Below, in pieces: positions 1-9,610 of a stretch of 64,000 nt of DNA. The stretch is from Staphylococcus schleiferi. GTDB lineage: Bacteria > Bacillota > Bacilli > Staphylococcales > Staphylococcaceae. The notes beneath the pieces are model-generated. The model searched no databases, was not told where the DNA came from, and was given only the letters and a program-made list of their open reading frames with translations. Each line of letters opens with the position of its first letter. The stretch's first letter is position 1. The stretch is from assembly GCF_900458895.1 (NCBI RefSeq), contig NZ_LR962863.1:682001-746000 (forward strand). Reading direction: 5' to 3'. The translations under genes and the position numbers were made by a program.

Positions 1-1
1 C

Positions 2-421
2 CCTGTCGTGCTTCAAGTGGCTTTAGGTCAACGAGATAAATTAAACGTGTTTGGCGATGATTATGATACACCAGATGGAACACCGATTAGAGACTATTTA
101 CATGTGACGGATTTGATCACTGCGCACATACTTGCTTTCAATTATTTAAAAGAAGGTGGAGAGAGTGGTGCGTTTAACTTGGGAACAAACCACGGTTACT
201 CCGTTAAAGAAATTTTAAATGCTGCTCGTGAAGTGACGGGTTGTGAAATTCCAGCAGTTGTTGCACCACGACGTGCAGGCGATCCAAGCAAACTGGTTGC
301 TTCTAGTGAGAAAGCAACGCAACGATTAGGTTGGACACCCCAGCATGACGACATTCATGAAATTATCGCAACGGCATGGCAGTGGCATCAAAGTCATCCG
401 AATGGCTATGAGAACGTATAG
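2..421 (+). CDS. galE: UDP-glucose 4-epimerase, C-terminal part (5' end outside window)
   Basis: Interconverts UDP-galactose and UDP-glucose in the Leloir pathway. The open frame enters from the window edge, so only about the last 139 codons are visible. The segment [18 protein letters not shown] and the following [10 protein letters not shown] stretch are hallmarks of the GalE C-terminal substrate-binding lobe; the N-terminal NAD-binding Rossmann fold lies upstream of the window. It is followed 12 bases later by galT on the same strand, with GAGGAGG between them, so the two are most likely co-transcribed. The GTG near position 8 is internal and not a real start. Confidence 0.93.
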   Translation, partial: PVVLQVALGQRDKLNVFGDDYDTPDGTPIRDYLHVTDLITAHILAFNYLKEGGESGAFNLGTNHGYSVKEILNAAREVTGCEIPAVVAPRRAGDPSKLVASSEKATQRLGWTPQHDDIHEIIATAWQWHQSHPNGYENV

Positions 422-433
422 AGGAGGCGCATT

Positions 434-1930
434 ATGGCAAATGCATCACATGTCTATCAATTTGCAGATGCTGTTATTGAACAAGGTGATTTTGAAATAG
501 AAGACCGAATTTATGTTGTGAACCAAATTTTAGCGCGCTTGAAAGCAAATGATGTTGCGTTACTGGATAATCAATTTGATGTACAACCCCAGTCGCCGAT
601 AGAAATGGTAAATGTTCTTATTGAAGATGCGATTCAACGCGGTGTATACGATGATATTTTGGCTGAACGCGAACAGTTGGAAGCGAGTTTAATGGATTTG
701 CTCACGCCAAAACCCTCTACTGTGAATCGAATGTTTTACCTAAAATACCAACAATCACCCCAAGCGGCTACAGATTACTTTTATGAATTAAGTCATCTCA
801 ATCATTACATTAAGCAAGAGGCAGTTGCCAAAAACATTATGTATGATGTATCGACAGAATATGGTAACTTCGAGATTACAATTAATTTATCGAAACCTGA
901 AAAAGATGCACGTCAGATTGAGCGAGAAAAGCTCGCGCCTGCTTCAAAATATCCGCAATGCGCAATTTGTATGGAGAACGAAGGGTTCTATGGCAGTATG
1001 ACCCAAGCCGCACGTTCAAATCACAGAATTGTCCGGATGAACATTAATGGGGAAACATGGGGGTTTCAATATTCACCTTATGTTTATTTTAATGAGCATA
1101 GCATTTTACTATCTGAAGAACATACGCCGATGAAGATTAATCAACGGACGTTTGAAAATTTGCTTGATTTTGTAAGACAGTTTCCACATTACACAATCGG
1201 CTCTAATGCAGATATTCCGGTCGTAGGGGGTTCCATATTATCCCATAACCATTATCAAGCAGGACGCCATGAATTTCCAATGGCGCTCGCTCAGTTAGAA
1301 CGTGACTTTACTTTAAAGTCCTATCCTGAAGTTACGGCAGGTATCGTTCAATGGCCAATGAGTGTGATTCGTCTCATTTCGAAAGATACGGAACAACTGA
1401 TTGCAGCAAGTGAATGGATTAGACAAAAATGGGAAGATTATAGTGACCCTACAGTGCAAATTAAAGCTAGAAGTAGTTCAGGAGAGCGACACCATACAAT
1501 AACACCGATCGCAAGGTATCGAAATCATTGTTACGAAATGGACTTAGTCTTACGTGATAACCAACGGACTGAAGCTCATCCAGATGGTCTATTTCATCCA
1601 CATCAAGATGTCCAACATATCAAAAAAGAAAATATAGGTTTAATCGAAGTTATGGGCACTGCCATTTTACCCGGACGGTTAAAAGACGAGCTCCAAAATG
1701 TGATTGCCTATTTAGAAGGCGACAAAAATGTTTCATTAGGTGTACACGAAAAGTGGGCACATGAGATGAAACGTCAATATGACTTTAATAAACTAGATGC
1801 TTATGAAATTGTCCGAAAAGAAGTGGGTTATAAATTTGAAAGAGTGCTACATGATGCAGGGGTTTTTAAAAGAAACACAACAGGTCAAGCTGCTTTTAAT
1901 CGCTTTATCACCACATTAAATGAAACATGA
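434..1930 (+). CDS. galT: UDP-glucose--hexose-1-phosphate uridylyltransferase (GalT family 2)
   Basis: Transfers UMP from UDP-glucose to galactose-1-phosphate, the middle step of galactose catabolism. The 498-residue length fits the Firmicutes type-2 GalT rather than the shorter enterobacterial form. Visible motifs are CAICMENEGFYG near residue 175 and GGSILSHNHYQAG near residue 265, the latter holding the His-x-His active-site motif. The ATG is preceded by GAGGAGGCGC. It follows galE closely and is followed by a strong terminator, so it is the last gene of a gal operon. No galK is seen here; it may lie upstream. Confidence 0.95.
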   Translation: MANASHVYQFADAVIEQGDFEIEDRIYVVNQILARLKANDVALLDNQFDVQPQSPIEMVNVLIEDAIQRGVYDDILAEREQLEASLMDLLTPKPSTVNRMFYLKYQQSPQAATDYFYELSHLNHYIKQEAVAKNIMYDVSTEYGNFEITINLSKPEKDARQIEREKLAPASKYPQCAICMENEGFYGSMTQAARSNHRIVRMNINGETWGFQYSPYVYFNEHSILLSEEHTPMKINQRTFENLLDFVRQFPHYTIGSNADIPVVGGSILSHNHYQAGRHEFPMALAQLERDFTLKSYPEVTAGIVQWPMSVIRLISKDTEQLIAASEWIRQKWEDYSDPTVQIKARSSSGERHHTITPIARYRNHCYEMDLVLRDNQRTEAHPDGLFHPHQDVQHIKKENIGLIEVMGTAILPGRLKDELQNVIAYLEGDKNVSLGVHEKWAHEMKRQYDFNKLDAYEIVRKEVGYKFERVLHDAGVFKRNTTGQAAFNRFITTLNET

Positions 1931-1936
1931 CACATC

Positions 1937-1979
1937 AAAACGTTCGAAATTTGATATACTGATTTCGAACGTTTTTATT
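1937..1979 (+). terminator. Rho-independent terminator after galT
   Basis: Perfect 14-bp inverted repeat (1937-1950 with 1962-1975, outer bases AAAACGTTCG / CGAACGTTTT) around an 11-base loop, followed by T-rich sequence. It separates the gal genes from modA. Confidence 0.9.
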
Positions 1980-2011
1980 TGAGATAGCATTGATAAAAAG
2001 GAGCGGTTTAG

Positions 2012-2770
2012 GTGAAAAAGTTATTCGGATTACTAGTGTTAAGTTGTTTATTGTTAATGACAGCCTGCGGACAATCCTCATCCAATTCAAAAGAAGAACA
2101 GTCGAAAACGTTGACTGTGTCAGCGGCTGCAAGTTTGACAGATGTGACAAAAGATTTGGAGGAAGCCTTTCATAAAGACCATCCTAATGTTAAGGTAAAC
2201 TTCAATTACGGAGGCTCCGGCGCTTTACGTCAACAAATTGATAAAGGGGCACCCGTAGATGTATTGATGTCGGCAAATACGAAAGATGTAGATTTACTAA
2301 AACAAAAAGGAAAAGTGAAAGAGACGTATGATTATGCACGCAATACACTCGTATTAATTCACAAAAAAGGAAGTCCTATCAAAAGTGTAAATCAATTAGG
2401 CGATGAAGATCACCTTGCAATGGGTGAAGTTGAATCTGTACCAGCTGGAAAATATGCGAAAACGTATCTCGAAAGCCAAAAATTATGGTCAAAAGTAGAA
2501 CCAAAAGTCGTTTATGCAAAAGATGTGCGTGAAGTATTAAATTACGTGGATAAAGGGAACGCACAATTAGGATTTGTTTATAACACAGATTTATACGTCG
2601 GAAAACAACAACATAAAGGTGTCGAAAAAGTAGCTGAAGCGCCACTTAAAAAGCCTATTGTTTATCGTATGGGTAGAGTTACAGATACAAAAGAAGCAAA
2701 AGCTTGGTATAACTTTATGAAGAGTCACAAAGCACAACAAATTATGAAAGATTATCATTTTAAGAATTAG
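2012..2770 (+). CDS. modA: Molybdate ABC transporter substrate-binding lipoprotein
   Basis: Captures molybdate (or tungstate) outside the membrane and delivers it to ModB. Residues 1-19 are a lipoprotein signal peptide with lipobox MTAC and lipidated Cys19. The mature protein shows the ModA signatures SAAASLTDVTKDLE and YGGSGALRQQIDKGAPVDV, which supply the oxyanion-binding serines. The start is GTG, placed after AAGGAGCGG. It is the first gene of modABC, 10 bases before modB, next to the molybdenum cofactor cluster that uses the imported molybdate. The 252-residue length is normal for the family. Confidence 0.95.
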   Translation: MKKLFGLLVLSCLLLMTACGQSSSNSKEEQSKTLTVSAAASLTDVTKDLEEAFHKDHPNVKVNFNYGGSGALRQQIDKGAPVDVLMSANTKDVDLLKQKGKVKETYDYARNTLVLIHKKGSPIKSVNQLGDEDHLAMGEVESVPAGKYAKTYLESQKLWSKVEPKVVYAKDVREVLNYVDKGNAQLGFVYNTDLYVGKQQHKGVEKVAEAPLKKPIVYRMGRVTDTKEAKAWYNFMKSHKAQQIMKDYHFKN

Positions 2771-2780
2771 GTGAGTCGAT

Positions 2781-3452
2781 ATGCACGATTTAACGCCGCT
2801 TTGGATTTCAATACGTGTAGCAGTGGTAAGTACCATCATCGTTTTTATTTTGAGTATTTTACTCGCAAAATCGATGTATCATCGGAAACAAAAGTGGACG
2901 CATATGATTGAAAGCATTGTATTACTTCCTATCGTTTTACCACCGACAGTTCTCGGGTTTTTGTTACTGATGCTCTTTTCAGTGAACGGAGGTTTTGGTC
3001 ATTTTTTGACGGATGTACTCGGTGTTAAAGTGGTCTTTACATGGATAGGGGCAACGGTTGCTTCAGTCATTGTGAGTTTTCCATTAATGTATCAACATGT
3101 CGTGCAAGGATTTAGAAATATCAATCCTAAAATGTTAAATACCGCACGTACGATGGGGGCATCTGAGCTGAAAATCTTTTTTAAAATTATTTTGCCATTA
3201 TCTAAGCGGGCGTTAATCACTGGAACGATGTTAGCTTTTGCGCGTGCCATTGGTGAATTTGGCGCAACATTGATGGTGGCAGGCTATATTCCGGGTAAAA
3301 CGAATACATTGCCTTTAGAGATTTACTTTCTCGTTCAACAAGGACGAGAGAACCAAGCTTGGCTATGGGTACTCGTGCTCGTCGCTTTTGCCATATCGGT
3401 CATCGGTACAATGAACATGTTGAACCGTGATCGTTATCGGGAGGTGGATTAA
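2781..3452 (+). CDS. modB: Molybdate ABC transporter permease
   Basis: Inner-membrane channel subunit of the molybdate importer. The protein is hydrophobic with about five to six membrane segments over 223 residues, the usual size. The cytoplasmic coupling loop that contacts ModC is visible as NTARTMGASELKIFFKIILP followed by an EFGATLMVAG segment. It lies between modA and modC with short spacing, and its stop codon is directly followed by the modC start. Confidence 0.95.
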   Translation: MHDLTPLWISIRVAVVSTIIVFILSILLAKSMYHRKQKWTHMIESIVLLPIVLPPTVLGFLLLMLFSVNGGFGHFLTDVLGVKVVFTWIGATVASVIVSFPLMYQHVVQGFRNINPKMLNTARTMGASELKIFFKIILPLSKRALITGTMLAFARAIGEFGATLMVAGYIPGKTNTLPLEIYFLVQQGRENQAWLWVLVLVAFAISVIGTMNMLNRDRYREVD

Positions 3453-4058
3453 TTGATTGAGATAAATATTCAAACAGCGATTAACCAACGTATGATTCAT
3501 ATTCATATTCGAAGTGATCGGCCACGTATTTATGCGATACAAGGTTTTTCTGGGATTGGTAAAACGACGTTACTAAATATGATTGCGGGCATTCGTATAC
3601 CTGATAAAGGGTATATTCGTATGCATCATCGGACATTGACTGATACATCACAAGGCGTACATATCCCCATTCAACAAAGACGTATAGGCTATCTGTTTCA
3701 AGATTATCAGTTATTTCCACACATGACAGTATTTAAAAATATTACCTTTATGGCACAAAATAATGCGCACATTGAACGTTTAATTGACCAATTAAACATA
3801 AAGCACTTATTAGCTTCATATCCAGAGCGTTGTTCTGGTGGAGAAAAACAGCGGATTGCATTAGCGCGGGCATTAAGTATGAAACCTGATTTACTGCTGC
3901 TAGATGAACCCTTTTCAAGTTTAGATGATGAGGCAAAACAGCAAGGGATTGATTTAATCAAAGAAATATATCAACAATGGCAAATTCCTATTATTTTTGT
4001 CACGCACTCAAAATGGGAAGCCAATGCATTAGCGGATGAAACTATCGTGATTCAATAA
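3453..4058 (+). CDS. modC: Molybdate ABC transporter ATP-binding protein, short form
   Basis: Energises molybdate uptake. Visible ATPase motifs: Walker A GFSGIGKTT (residues 31-39), signature CSGGEKQR, Walker B LLLLDEPFSSLD, and the switch histidine in VTHSKW. The start is TTG, chosen because GGGAGGTGG sits just upstream and the frame is contiguous with the modB stop. At 201 residues it lacks the C-terminal TOBE/Mop-type oxyanion-binding domain of the roughly 350-residue enterobacterial ModC, so molybdate-dependent inhibition through that domain is not expected. It is the last gene of the operon. Confidence 0.92.
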   Translation: MIEINIQTAINQRMIHIHIRSDRPRIYAIQGFSGIGKTTLLNMIAGIRIPDKGYIRMHHRTLTDTSQGVHIPIQQRRIGYLFQDYQLFPHMTVFKNITFMAQNNAHIERLIDQLNIKHLLASYPERCSGGEKQRIALARALSMKPDLLLLDEPFSSLDDEAKQQGIDLIKEIYQQWQIPIIFVTHSKWEANALADETIVIQ

Positions 4059-4222
4059 AGACTTCTGTGCGCGTTCAAGTGCCGATTTACCTTAATAGTA
4101 TGATGCGCGAGGAGTGAAATCATCATTGAACTTCAGTCGTGTCATTAAAATGTAGGGAATCTACTGAGAGATTAATACGGTTTTACCTAATTGTGAAAAA
4201 ATTAGAATTAAGTTTTAATCAA

Positions 4223-4251
4223 TTGAGTAGATAAAATAGAGGCCGTATAAT
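4223..4251 (+). promoter_or_regulatory. Predicted SigA promoter for moeB
   Basis: TTGAGT (4223-4228), a 17-base spacer and a perfect TATAAT (4246-4251), ending 33 bases before the chosen moeB start. This makes moeB-moaB a transcription unit separate from modABC. Confidence 0.6.
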
Positions 4252-4284
4252 TAATAAAAAGAATCAATGGAAAGGCGTTTTAAT

Positions 4285-5289
4285 ATGGCAAAGGATCGCT
4301 ATTCTAGACAAATACGATATAAAGGCATCGGTGAAAGTGGCCAACAAAAAATCAGTCAAAAGGCAGTGTTGATTGTAGGGATGGGTGCGCTTGGGACACA
4401 CCTTGCTGAAGGGTTAGTGCGTGCAGGTATCCGAAAATTAATGATTGTCGACCGAGATTATATTGAGCATTCTAATTTGCAAAGACAAACACTCTTTACA
4501 GAACAAGATGCTGATGAAAGTGTACCTAAAGTGATTGCAGCCCAACAAATGCTACATGCGATACGACGGGATGTAGAAATCGAAACGTTTATCGAACATG
4601 TTGACAGTGCTTTTTTAGAACGAATTGTACCAGAAGTAGACTTAATTATGGATGCAACAGATAACTTTGAAACACGTCTGCTGATTAACGATGCCGCTTA
4701 TTTATATCACACACCATGGATTTATGGGGGTGTGGTACAAAGTACTTATGTGGAAGCGCCATTTATTCCGGGTGAAACACCTTGCTTTCAATGTCTCGTG
4801 CCACAAATCCCATCGATGAATTTGACATGTGACACAGTAGGGGTGATTCAGCCTGCTGTAACAATGACAACAAGTCTTCAATTAGCTGATGCTTTGAAAA
4901 TTTTAACTGAAACGCCAATAGAAGCAAAACTCACATATGGTGACATTTGGGAAGGGACACATTATCGATTTGGCATGCAACGCCTATATCGTTCAGATTG
5001 TCCAACATGTGGGACAACACCGACTTATCCTTATATGAATGCACAAGAGACACACTTTGCTGCATTGTGCGGAAGGGATACTGTACAATATCAACATCCT
5101 TCGTTGACACATGACGCACTCATTACATTTTTACAAGAACGTCAAATCTCTTATCAATCGAATGGATATTTAATTCGCTTCCACTTTGAAGCTTATCGTA
5201 TTGTGGCATTTCAAGATGGTCGCTTACTCATCCATGGGTTAAAAGATTTACATCAAGCGCAAGTTTTAGTACATAAATTGTTTGGTTAG
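4285..5289 (+). CDS. moeB: Molybdopterin-synthase adenylyltransferase (MoeB/ThiF family)
   Basis: Adenylates the C-terminal glycine of MoaD so that sulfur can be attached for molybdopterin synthesis. Visible features: nucleotide-binding [12 protein letters not shown] in the N-terminal region, the ATDNFETR motif, a zinc site formed by Cys167/Cys170 and Cys239/Cys242, and a candidate catalytic Cys182 in LTCDTVGV. The start at 4285 is preferred over an in-frame ATG at 4267, because GGAAAGG ends nine bases before it and the resulting N-terminus [10 protein letters not shown] matches the family. There is no rhodanese domain. moaB follows with 20 bases between. Confidence 0.92.
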   Translation: MAKDRYSRQIRYKGIGESGQQKISQKAVLIVGMGALGTHLAEGLVRAGIRKLMIVDRDYIEHSNLQRQTLFTEQDADESVPKVIAAQQMLHAIRRDVEIETFIEHVDSAFLERIVPEVDLIMDATDNFETRLLINDAAYLYHTPWIYGGVVQSTYVEAPFIPGETPCFQCLVPQIPSMNLTCDTVGVIQPAVTMTTSLQLADALKILTETPIEAKLTYGDIWEGTHYRFGMQRLYRSDCPTCGTTPTYPYMNAQETHFAALCGRDTVQYQHPSLTHDALITFLQERQISYQSNGYLIRFHFEAYRIVAFQDGRLLIHGLKDLHQAQVLVHKLFG

Positions 5290-5309
5290 TCATAAAAGGA
5301 GGTTATTCG

Positions 5310-5810
5310 ATGCATACAAATGTAAAGCTCGACCGTGATATACGTTGTGCTGTACTTACAGTTTCTGATACAAGAACTGTTGATACAGATAAAGGGGGGC
5401 AACTCGTCCAAACGTTGTTACAAACAACGAATTGTGTGGTTCAGCCCGAACACTATCAAATTGTTAAAGATGACCGCTCTGCGATTGAATCACAACTTAA
5501 GCAATGGTTAACAGAGTCGCTCGATGTCATTATAACGACAGGTGGGACAGGGATTGCACCTAGGGATGTGACTATTGAAGCGGTACGACCGTTATTGTCG
5601 AAAGAAATCGAAGGCTTTGGAGAACTATTTCGTTATTTAAGCTTTGTAGAAGACGTCGGAACACGGGCTTTATTATCAAGAGCTGTAGGTGGTTCGGCAG
5701 GTCAAACATTAATTTTTAGTTTGCCGGGTTCGACAGGCGCCGTTAAGTTGGGGATGAATCGATTGATCTTACCTGAAATCAATCATCTCGTTCATGAAAT
5801 GAATCGTTAG
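5310..5810 (+). CDS. moaB: Molybdenum cofactor biosynthesis protein B
   Basis: MogA/MoaB-fold protein, thought to adenylate molybdopterin before metal insertion by MoeA. The family signature [14 protein letters not shown] lies near residues 73-87, and the later [12 protein letters not shown] segment is also typical. A clear AAAGGAGG precedes the ATG. It is 166 residues, the normal size, and the last gene of the moeB-moaB pair, converging on moaC. Confidence 0.93.
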   Translation: MHTNVKLDRDIRCAVLTVSDTRTVDTDKGGQLVQTLLQTTNCVVQPEHYQIVKDDRSAIESQLKQWLTESLDVIITTGGTGIAPRDVTIEAVRPLLSKEIEGFGELFRYLSFVEDVGTRALLSRAVGGSAGQTLIFSLPGSTGAVKLGMNRLILPEINHLVHEMNR

Positions 5811-5895
5811 CATTTTTGCAGAGTAAAAAGAAGAATGTTTTGAAGAGAAAATGTGGTTTTCAGACAGTTTTGTGATTTGCAGTGCACATATTGTA

Positions 5896-5962
5896 ATTCA
5901 ATCAAGCGGGCAACGCATAAATTAAGAAATGGGGATGACTTGAGTGACCCACTTGATTGAAT
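5896..5962. terminator. Long inverted repeat between convergent moaB and moaC
   Basis: Fifteen-base arms (5896-5910 and 5948-5962, core ATTCAATCAAG / CTTGATTGAAT) pair with a single G-T mismatch around a 37-base loop. It sits in the gap between converging genes, so a bidirectional terminator is the simplest reading, but neither side has a strong T-run and the loop is long. Confidence 0.45.
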
Positions 5963-5991
5963 AAGACCATTATCTACATTTGGAAATAGAG

Positions 5992-6471
5992 CTAGTGACG
6001 ACTAAAATCTGATTTTCCGCCTGTTTTTTTGATTAAGTAAGTTTCGCCGATAATCATTCCTTTGTCGACAGCTTTACACATGTCGTAAATCGTAAGTGCT
6101 GTGACAGAAGCGGCAGTCAGTGCTTCCATTTCAACACCTGTTTTTCCAGTTGTTGAAACAGTAGCATCGATATGAAGTCGGTACGCATCATCCCTCATTT
6201 CCCAGTCAAAAACAATATCAATACCAGTCAGTGCGAGTGGATGACACATAGGAATAATGTTTGACGTGTTTTTAGCTGCCATTATTCCCGCAATTTGTGC
6301 AGTATTCAAGACATTCCCTTTTTTATTAGAATTATGAATGATTTGTTCATAAATTGTCGCATTTACTTGGATGCTTGCGTGGGCAATGGCAGTACGTTGG
6401 GTCGTATTTTTATCAGAAACATCGACCATTTTGGCGTTACCTTGTTCGTTTAGATGTGTAAATTCAGACAT
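5992..6471 (-). CDS. moaC: Cyclic pyranopterin monophosphate synthase
   Basis: Converts the MoaA product to cyclic pyranopterin monophosphate, the first stable cofactor intermediate. Family motifs are MCHPLALTG and [13 protein letters not shown]. The start at 6471 gives 159 residues, close to the usual 160; AGGAGGAAT lies just upstream, and longer in-frame starts would add unrelated residues. It is the only gene of the cluster on the minus strand, divergent from moeA with 69 bases between. Confidence 0.94.
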   Translation of the reverse strand: MSEFTHLNEQGNAKMVDVSDKNTTQRTAIAHASIQVNATIYEQIIHNSNKKGNVLNTAQIAGIMAAKNTSNIIPMCHPLALTGIDIVFDWEMRDDAYRLHIDATVSTTGKTGVEMEALTAASVTALTIYDMCKAVDKGMIIGETYLIKKTGGKSDFSRH

Positions 6472-6540
6472 GCTATTCCTCCTTAATGATGCAAGGTTAG
6501 TATAGCATGAATCTTTTAATTTGTTAGGAGTGTATGCGGA

Positions 6541-7800
6541 ATGCCAGTAGAAAAGAGACACCCCATTCCAGTGATGGAGGCTATTGAACGTGTTGTGAAA
6601 CAAAATATTTTGATGTCTGCCACAAAGGTCAACATATATGAAAGTGAAGGCTTTATTTTAGCAGAAGATATTGTTGCCACTTATGCAATTCCACGCTTTG
6701 ATAAATCGCCCTATGATGGATTTGCATTGCGCAGTGAAGATACGCAAGGAGCGAGTCATGACCATCGCATTGCATTTAAAGTGGTTGATCATATCGGTGC
6801 AGGTGCAGTCTCAACTCAAAAATTACAACAAGGTGAAGCTGTTCGTATTATGACCGGCGCAGAAATTCCTCAAGGTGCCGATGCAGTCGTTATGCTAGAA
6901 CAAACTGTTGAAACCGAATCAGGTTTTACTATTCGTAAACCTTTCAATAAAAATGAGAATATCTCATTGATGGGTGAAGAGACGCGTGAAGGGGATGTTG
7001 TACTAACTAAAGGGCAACGTATTAATGCCGGTGTGGAAGCCGTATTAGCCACATTCGGTTATGTCGACGTTCCTGTCTTTCAAAAGCCAAGTGTTGCTAT
7101 CATCGCCACTGGCAGTGAGCTACTTGATATTGATGCACCGTTAGAGCCTGGAAAGATTAGAAATTCTAATGGACCTATGATTCATGCGCTGTTACGCAAA
7201 GAGGGAATTGAAGGCACGTTATATCGGATTCAAGAAGACGATTTTGACAGCAGTTTAGCTGTTGTTAAAGAAGTGCATCAGAAACATGACATCGTAATTA
7301 CTACTGGGGGTGTCTCAGTCGGTGATTATGATTATTTACCTGACATTTATCGTTCTTTAAACGCAGAGGTCCTGTTTAATAAGGTTGCAATGAGACCTGG
7401 GAGTGTAACAACTGTTGCTGTTGCAAATGAAAAATATTTATTCGGCTTATCAGGGAATCCATCTGCATGTTACTCAGGATTTGAGCTTTTCGTTAAACCA
7501 GCCATTTATCATATGATGCATGCACAACGCTATTATCCAGCAGTCATCCGTGCCACATTAATGGAAGACTTTAAAAAGGCCAATCCATTTACAAGATTTG
7601 TACGTGCCAACGCTGTGTTGACAGGGCGTGAAGCCACCGTTACACCATCAGGATTTAACAAATCTGGTGCTGTTGTCTCTATTGCACACAGTAATGCCAT
7701 GATGGTATTGCCTGGCGGGACAAGAGGGTTCCAGAAAGGGCATCAAGTAAGTGTCGTGCTCACATCATCTGAAGCCTACCAACAGGAACTGTTTTTATGA
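6541..7800 (+). CDS. moeA: Molybdopterin molybdenumtransferase
   Basis: Inserts molybdate into (adenylated) molybdopterin. The 419-residue length and the motifs [20 protein letters not shown] and [15 protein letters not shown] fit the family; the last segments belong to the MogA-like domain III, followed by a C-terminal beta-barrel domain. It starts a tightly packed operon: its stop overlaps the mobB start, then moaE, moaD, mobA and moaA follow. An AGGAG motif precedes the ATG. Confidence 0.95.
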   Translation: MPVEKRHPIPVMEAIERVVKQNILMSATKVNIYESEGFILAEDIVATYAIPRFDKSPYDGFALRSEDTQGASHDHRIAFKVVDHIGAGAVSTQKLQQGEAVRIMTGAEIPQGADAVVMLEQTVETESGFTIRKPFNKNENISLMGEETREGDVVLTKGQRINAGVEAVLATFGYVDVPVFQKPSVAIIATGSELLDIDAPLEPGKIRNSNGPMIHALLRKEGIEGTLYRIQEDDFDSSLAVVKEVHQKHDIVITTGGVSVGDYDYLPDIYRSLNAEVLFNKVAMRPGSVTTVAVANEKYLFGLSGNPSACYSGFELFVKPAIYHMMHAQRYYPAVIRATLMEDFKKANPFTRFVRANAVLTGREATVTPSGFNKSGAVVSIAHSNAMMVLPGGTRGFQKGHQVSVVLTSSEAYQQELFL

Positions 7801-8273
7801 TTTTACAAGTAGTCGGCTATAAAGATGTTGGTAAAACAACTGTTGTGTCTCGAATCGTAGAACATTTTAAAAGATTAGGCTATCCTGTTGTTACGATTAA
7901 GCATCATGGCCATGCGCATGAAGAGATTACATTGCCACATGAGCATGTAGATCATATGCGTCATTTTAATGCGGGTGCAGATCAAAGTATTGTACAAGGG
8001 CATCGATATATAGAATCGATACAACGTTATGATGAAATGAGTTTACAGACTTTGATCCGTGAATGTGTTACCATTGATGACAGTATTATTCTAGTTGAAG
8101 GTTATAAAAATGCTGATTATGATAAAGTGATTTTATATCGTAATCAAGCGGAGTTCAAACAGTTAAATAGATTGAAAAATGTAAAATATGCACTGCATAG
8201 AGATAAAGTTGTCGATGAATTTGATCAATTTGAAAGATGGCTTGATACGTGGGTGCAAAATAATAAAGGATGA
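7797..8273 (+). CDS. mobB: Molybdopterin-guanine dinucleotide biosynthesis adaptor, GTP-binding
   Basis: Small P-loop GTPase that assists MobA in making the guanine dinucleotide form of the cofactor. Walker A GYKDVGKTT is at residues 7-15 and LVEGYKNADYDKVILYR follows later. It overlaps moeA by four bases (ATGA) and its stop overlaps the annotated moaE start, indicating translational coupling. Confidence 0.93.
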   Translation: MILQVVGYKDVGKTTVVSRIVEHFKRLGYPVVTIKHHGHAHEEITLPHEHVDHMRHFNAGADQSIVQGHRYIESIQRYDEMSLQTLIRECVTIDDSIILVEGYKNADYDKVILYRNQAEFKQLNRLKNVKYALHRDKVVDEFDQFERWLDTWVQNNKG

Positions 8274-8737
8274 AGAGATTGAAACAGTTTGAAGTTACAA
8301 CGGAACCACTCAATCCTGAACAATATCGCATGTATACTTTGAATGAAAAGCAAGGGGCGATTGTTGTCTTTACAGGGCATGTACGTGAGTGGACCAAAGG
8401 CATACGGACACAATATCTTGAATACGAAGCTTATGTTCCGATGGCTGAAAATAAATTGAAGCAAATTGGTGATGAGATTGCTGAGCGTTGGCCAGGCACA
8501 ATCACTGCGATTGGTCACCGTATTGGTGCGTTAGAAATCTCGGACATTGCGGTTTGTATTAGTGTGTCATCGCCACATCGAAAAGACGCATACCAAGCAA
8601 ATGAGTACGCGATAGAACGTATTAAAGAAATGGTTCCGATATGGAAAAAAGAAATATGGGAAGATGGTGCCGAATGGCAAGGACATCAAAAAGGGTACCA
8701 TGAAGATGCCATTCAAAAGGGAGGACAGCAGTCGTGA
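8270..8737 (+). CDS. moaE: Molybdopterin synthase catalytic (large) subunit
   Basis: With MoaD, adds the two sulfurs that form the dithiolene of molybdopterin. Conserved segments include VVFTGHVREWT, SSPHRKDAYQANEYAIERIKE (substrate-binding basic residues) and KKEIWEDG. The ATG at 8270 overlaps the mobB stop but has no ribosome-binding site; an in-frame TTG at 8279 lies eight bases after AAAGGA and gives MKQFEVTTEP, which matches the family N-terminus better, so TTG may be the true start. The gene overlaps moaD by four bases. Confidence 0.93.
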   Translation: MKRLKQFEVTTEPLNPEQYRMYTLNEKQGAIVVFTGHVREWTKGIRTQYLEYEAYVPMAENKLKQIGDEIAERWPGTITAIGHRIGALEISDIAVCISVSSPHRKDAYQANEYAIERIKEMVPIWKKEIWEDGAEWQGHQKGYHEDAIQKGGQQS

Positions 8738-8967
8738 AAGTATTGTACTTTGCCGAAATCAAAGAATTATTAGGTCAATCTGAAGAAACATTCCACTTTG
8801 ATCATCCGATTGCGGTCACAGCTTTGAAACAACATTTATATCAAAATTATCCTGCCATTCAAGGAAAAAAATTCCAAGTGGCAATCAACGAAGATTTTGC
8901 TCAAGCGGATGATGTGATACAACCAAACGATGTGGTTGCGCTCATCCCGCCAGTCAGTGGAGGTTAA
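8734..8967 (+). CDS. moaD: Molybdopterin synthase sulfur carrier subunit
   Basis: Ubiquitin-like sulfur carrier. The protein is 77 residues and ends in PPVSGG; the terminal Gly-Gly is what MoeB adenylates and what is then thiocarboxylated. It starts with GTG after GGGAGGA, overlapping moaE by four bases. MoeB, its activating enzyme, is encoded about 4 kb upstream in this window. Confidence 0.95.
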   Translation: MKVLYFAEIKELLGQSEETFHFDHPIAVTALKQHLYQNYPAIQGKKFQVAINEDFAQADDVIQPNDVVALIPPVSGG

Positions 8968-8976
8968 AAACAAATC

Positions 8977-9588
8977 ATGAAAGCTATCATCTTAGCAGGT
9001 GGTCACTCTGAAAGGTTTGGTTCACCCAAAGCATTTGCAGAAATTCAAGGCACACCTTTTTATCATAAGTTAATCGATACGCTACAAGAAACAAATATGT
9101 TTAGCGATATTATTATTAGTACGAATGAACATTTGGCTATGCAATTCGAAGCGCAAAAAGCACAAGTGGTCATTGATGATGCGAACCATCGCGGTAAGGG
9201 ACCTCTTGCAGGTATTTATAGTGCGATGGTCCAAGATGAAATGGAAGATGTATACTTCGTTATTTCGGTGGACACCCCTATGGTCACTAAAAAAGCGATT
9301 AGCCAGCTTTATCAATTTATGGTCTCTAATCTTATAGAAGAGCAATTAGATATTGCCGGGTTTGCAAGTGAAGGGAAACCGATACCTACGATTGCCTTTT
9401 ATCATAAACGTGTATTTCCAATTATTGAACAAGTGCTTCAATCGGGTGATTTAAGTATGAAACATGTTTATGAACAAGTTTCTACCGATTGGTTGGATGC
9501 AGATTCAATTAACGGTCCAAGTTATTGGTTTAAAAATATTAACTACCAAGATGATTTGGCAACATTAGAAGCAGAAATGATAGAGTAA
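8977..9588 (+). CDS. mobA: Molybdenum cofactor guanylyltransferase
   Basis: Attaches GMP to molybdopterin. The nucleotidyltransferase signature [15 protein letters not shown] is at the N-terminus and SVDTPMV, containing the metal-binding Asp, follows near residue 95. It is 203 residues, typical for the family, and sits between moaD (9 bases) and moaA (22 bases) in the operon. Together with mobB it implies that this organism makes the guanine dinucleotide cofactor, as used by nitrate reductase and formate dehydrogenase types. Confidence 0.94.
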   Translation: MKAIILAGGHSERFGSPKAFAEIQGTPFYHKLIDTLQETNMFSDIIISTNEHLAMQFEAQKAQVVIDDANHRGKGPLAGIYSAMVQDEMEDVYFVISVDTPMVTKKAISQLYQFMVSNLIEEQLDIAGFASEGKPIPTIAFYHKRVFPIIEQVLQSGDLSMKHVYEQVSTDWLDADSINGPSYWFKNINYQDDLATLEAEMIE

Positions 9589-9610
9589 TGGAAAAAAAGG
9601 GGGGCGCAAA

